DNA of 64,000 nt from UBA9214 sp964443845 (GTDB taxonomy: Bacteria; Pseudomonadota; Gammaproteobacteria; UBA9214): the NCBI GenBank assembly GCA_964443845.1, contig CAYUFA010000006.1:6243-70242 (forward strand), given 5' to 3'. A program made the translations under genes and the position numbers. Shown here one piece after another: positions 62,770 to 64,000 of the stretch. The notes under the pieces were generated by a model. It did no database searches, was not told the DNA's origin, and worked only from the letters and a program-made list of their open reading frames with translations. Position 1 is the first letter of the stretch, and every line of letters starts with the position of its first letter.

Positions 62770-63234
62770 ATGGAAAACACGCAGGAGAAGATTCGCAGTC
62801 TCTGGGTCCCGTTGCGCGACATGAACCTGCTGCTGCCCAACGCGGCCGTCGCGGAAATCGGCAGCTACCGCAAGCCGGCGCATATCGAGCGCGCCCCGGA
62901 CTGGCTGTTCGGCAAGGTGCGCTGGCGTGACCAGGAAATTCCGGTGCTGTCGCTGGAAACCCTGTGTGGCATGGAAGTCACCTCCAACCCGGTATTCTCC
63001 CGGCTGATGGTGCTGAATCCGGTGCGGCCCGACAGTCCCGTTGCGCATTTCGCCATCGTGACCGCCGGACTCCCGGGCCTGATCCAGTTCGGTGCGGATA
63101 CCGCCGCCGGCACGTTTCCCGCGGACCACGAGGCGCTGCGTTGCATGGTAAGGATCGGCAACGAACAGGCCGCGATTCCGGACCTGGCCTACCTGCAGAC
63201 GCTGGTGGAGCAGCAGTTCCGCCAGGCGGCCTGA
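62770..63234 (+). CDS. chpC: CheW-like protein ChpC
   Basis: A 154-aa CheW-domain protein (IRSLWVPLRDMNLLLPNAAVAEIGSY split over residues 8-33, then WLFGKVRWRDQEIPVLSLETL). In Pseudomonas ChpC is a second coupling protein downstream of chpA-chpB. Here chpB is absent and chpC follows chpA directly after 16 bp. Confidence 0.85.
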   Translation: MENTQEKIRSLWVPLRDMNLLLPNAAVAEIGSYRKPAHIERAPDWLFGKVRWRDQEIPVLSLETLCGMEVTSNPVFSRLMVLNPVRPDSPVAHFAIVTAGLPGLIQFGADTAAGTFPADHEALRCMVRIGNEQAAIPDLAYLQTLVEQQFRQAA

Positions 63235-63504
63235 TCCAGTTGCGGAAAACACTCTCGCAGAGGCGCGAAGAGAATACTGAAAAGCAGGTCGATGTGCGTC
63301 AGCACCAGTTTTCGGCCGTGTCAGGTCAGAACACGACATTCGCCATAAATCAGCAACCCCGCTGTGTGGGGTTGTTGTACTTCCGAGATCGGCCAGTAAC
63401 GGTCACCCCCGGGTTTTATGCGTAGGTCTTAAAAGCCGCTTTTCTGGCATGAACGTCCAAGCTCAGGTGCGGTTTTGTCGCAACGAAGCGGAGGTGGTAG
63501 AGTC
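63235..63504. other. Intergenic stretch with hairpin, edge of AT-richer DNA
   Basis: A 270-bp stretch between chpC and the last gene (convergent). It holds a hairpin (caacccc, loop gctgtgtg, gggttg, 63354-63374) followed by ttgt, perhaps a weak terminator for chpC. From about 63270 the base composition shifts to lower GC. No RNA gene was recognised. Confidence 0.45.
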
Positions 63505-64000
63505 TCATGGAGTGTGATGTTTAGCCTCGCGCACTAGCTCCAACAGTTCATCAAACTCCAATTGATCAGAGGCATGCTTTCCGTAATAGGCAGTAATAAC
63601 CATTCCAGTACTATCAATCACAAAATCTGCTGGCAAGCCCAAAGCCGACTCTCCGCGTGACGGAAATCCCGGGCCTTGCTTGAAAAGGCCCTTAACTGCG
63701 GAAGGCCATGCCTTAGGGTTGAGTACCGACATGATCGATGTTTCAACACCAAAAGCTTTGTAGAGCTTTTTGTCTGGATCAGCTACGAATGGAAAGGGCG
63801 CATTCAATTGATGCTCCAGCATAGCGCTCTTTGACGAGTGGAAAACTGCGACTTCTTGGATTTGGTTCTCTGCCAACTCACGATGCCGACGAATGAATGA
63901 TTGAAGATGCAGATTGCAGATAGGGCAACCTGCGAAGCGTCGGAACTGTAAGTGAAGTATGTTCTGTGCAGGCGGCGGAATCGGGACCGCATCTCCTTGG
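63505..64000 (-). CDS. Peroxiredoxin-like (AhpC/TSA-type) protein, N-terminus cut by window edge
   Basis: The minus-strand frame is open from the window edge to the stop at 63505, 165 codons. It contains a redox CPIC pair in RRFAGCPICNLHL near the N-terminus, then thioredoxin-fold features (AVFHSSKSAMLEHQ, FPFVADPDKKLYKAFGVE, LPADFVIDSTGMVITAYYGKHASDQ). It fits the peroxiredoxin-like family with a GCPxC start; the first residues are missing. Codons are clearly AT-richer than in the neighbours (for example many aaa, ttt and caa), which suggests recent transfer. Confidence 0.78.
   Translation of the reverse strand, partial: QGDAVPIPPPAQNILHLQFRRFAGCPICNLHLQSFIRRHRELAENQIQEVAVFHSSKSAMLEHQLNAPFPFVADPDKKLYKAFGVETSIMSVLNPKAWPSAVKGLFKQGPGFPSRGESALGLPADFVIDSTGMVITAYYGKHASDQLEFDELLELVREAKHHTP

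Noticed and set aside
63300..63420. Possible tRNA or other RNA gene near the hairpin at 63354-63374
   Set aside because: No cloverleaf with T-loop or anticodon arm could be drawn; only a single hairpin is present.

Overview
This is a 64-kb stretch of GC-rich chromosome (about two thirds G+C by eye, falling at the right end) from a gammaproteobacterium. Several blocks keep a gene order known from Pseudomonas: rpoH-ftsX-ftsE-ftsY-M16-M16-rsmD, bioBFHCD next to comF, the aa3-type cox operon, and pyrC'-pyrB-pyrR-ruvX-yqgE-tonB leading to gshB-pilGHIJ-chpA. Exosortase-type and rhombosortase-type C-terminal signals and the repeat types point away from Pseudomonas itself, towards a Chromatiales-like or related environmental lineage; the exact placement is inference. 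The sequence is a draft scaffold: three runs of exactly 100 N (33667-33766, 50677-50776, 60693-60792) interrupt it.

Layout. 1-5.9 kb: the cut end of a Ycf46-like AAA ATPase, a rhombosortase beside a candidate sorted surface protein, then a TPR-sulfotransferase overlapping a secreted protein. 5.9-8.9 kb: rph-rdgB-hemW-CPXCG gene on the minus strand. 9.2-17.6 kb: yicC-gmk-rpoZ-spoT-ridA-recG, the stringent-response/DNA-repair block, broken before recG by almost 1 kb of non-coding palindromes and repeats. 17.9-19.3 kb: ubiC-ubiA. 19.3-24.9 kb: comF divergent from the biotin operon bioB-F-H-C-D. 25.1-32.3 kb: a cytochrome c oxidase locus (DUF2244, coxB with fused cytochrome c, coxA, two small ORFs, coxC, DUF2909, SURF1, SCO-like protein, ctaB), in which ctaG/cox11 and ctaA/cox15 are missing. 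32.4-35.3 kb: corA, a GFA-type gene lost in a gap, a repeat-rich protein, a DUF523/DUF1722 protein. 35.4-43.8 kb: rpoH under a CIRCE-like operator, ftsX-ftsE, ftsY, a pair of M16 peptidases, a lamin-tail protein with a VPLP-type sorting signal, rsmD. 43.8-48.5 kb: pyrimidine operon with a catalytically dead dihydroorotase, plus ruvX, yqgE and tonB. 48.7-51.9 kb: an insertion relative to the Pseudomonas order (DUF4124 protein, secreted protein, periplasmic rhodanese, apbE). 51.9-63.2 kb: gshB, then the Pil-Chp chemosensory cluster that controls type IV pili. 63.5-64 kb: a cut peroxiredoxin-like gene with AT-richer codon use, probably acquired.

Most of the window is ordinary core genome; I see no defence island, prophage, CRISPR or biosynthetic cluster. 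The most interesting points are the CIRCE-like box overlapping the rpoH promoter, the dispersed palindromic repeat pair in front of recG and bioF, the missing assembly genes in the cox locus, the Chp cluster without adaptation enzymes, and the rhombosortase with an atypical neighbouring substrate.
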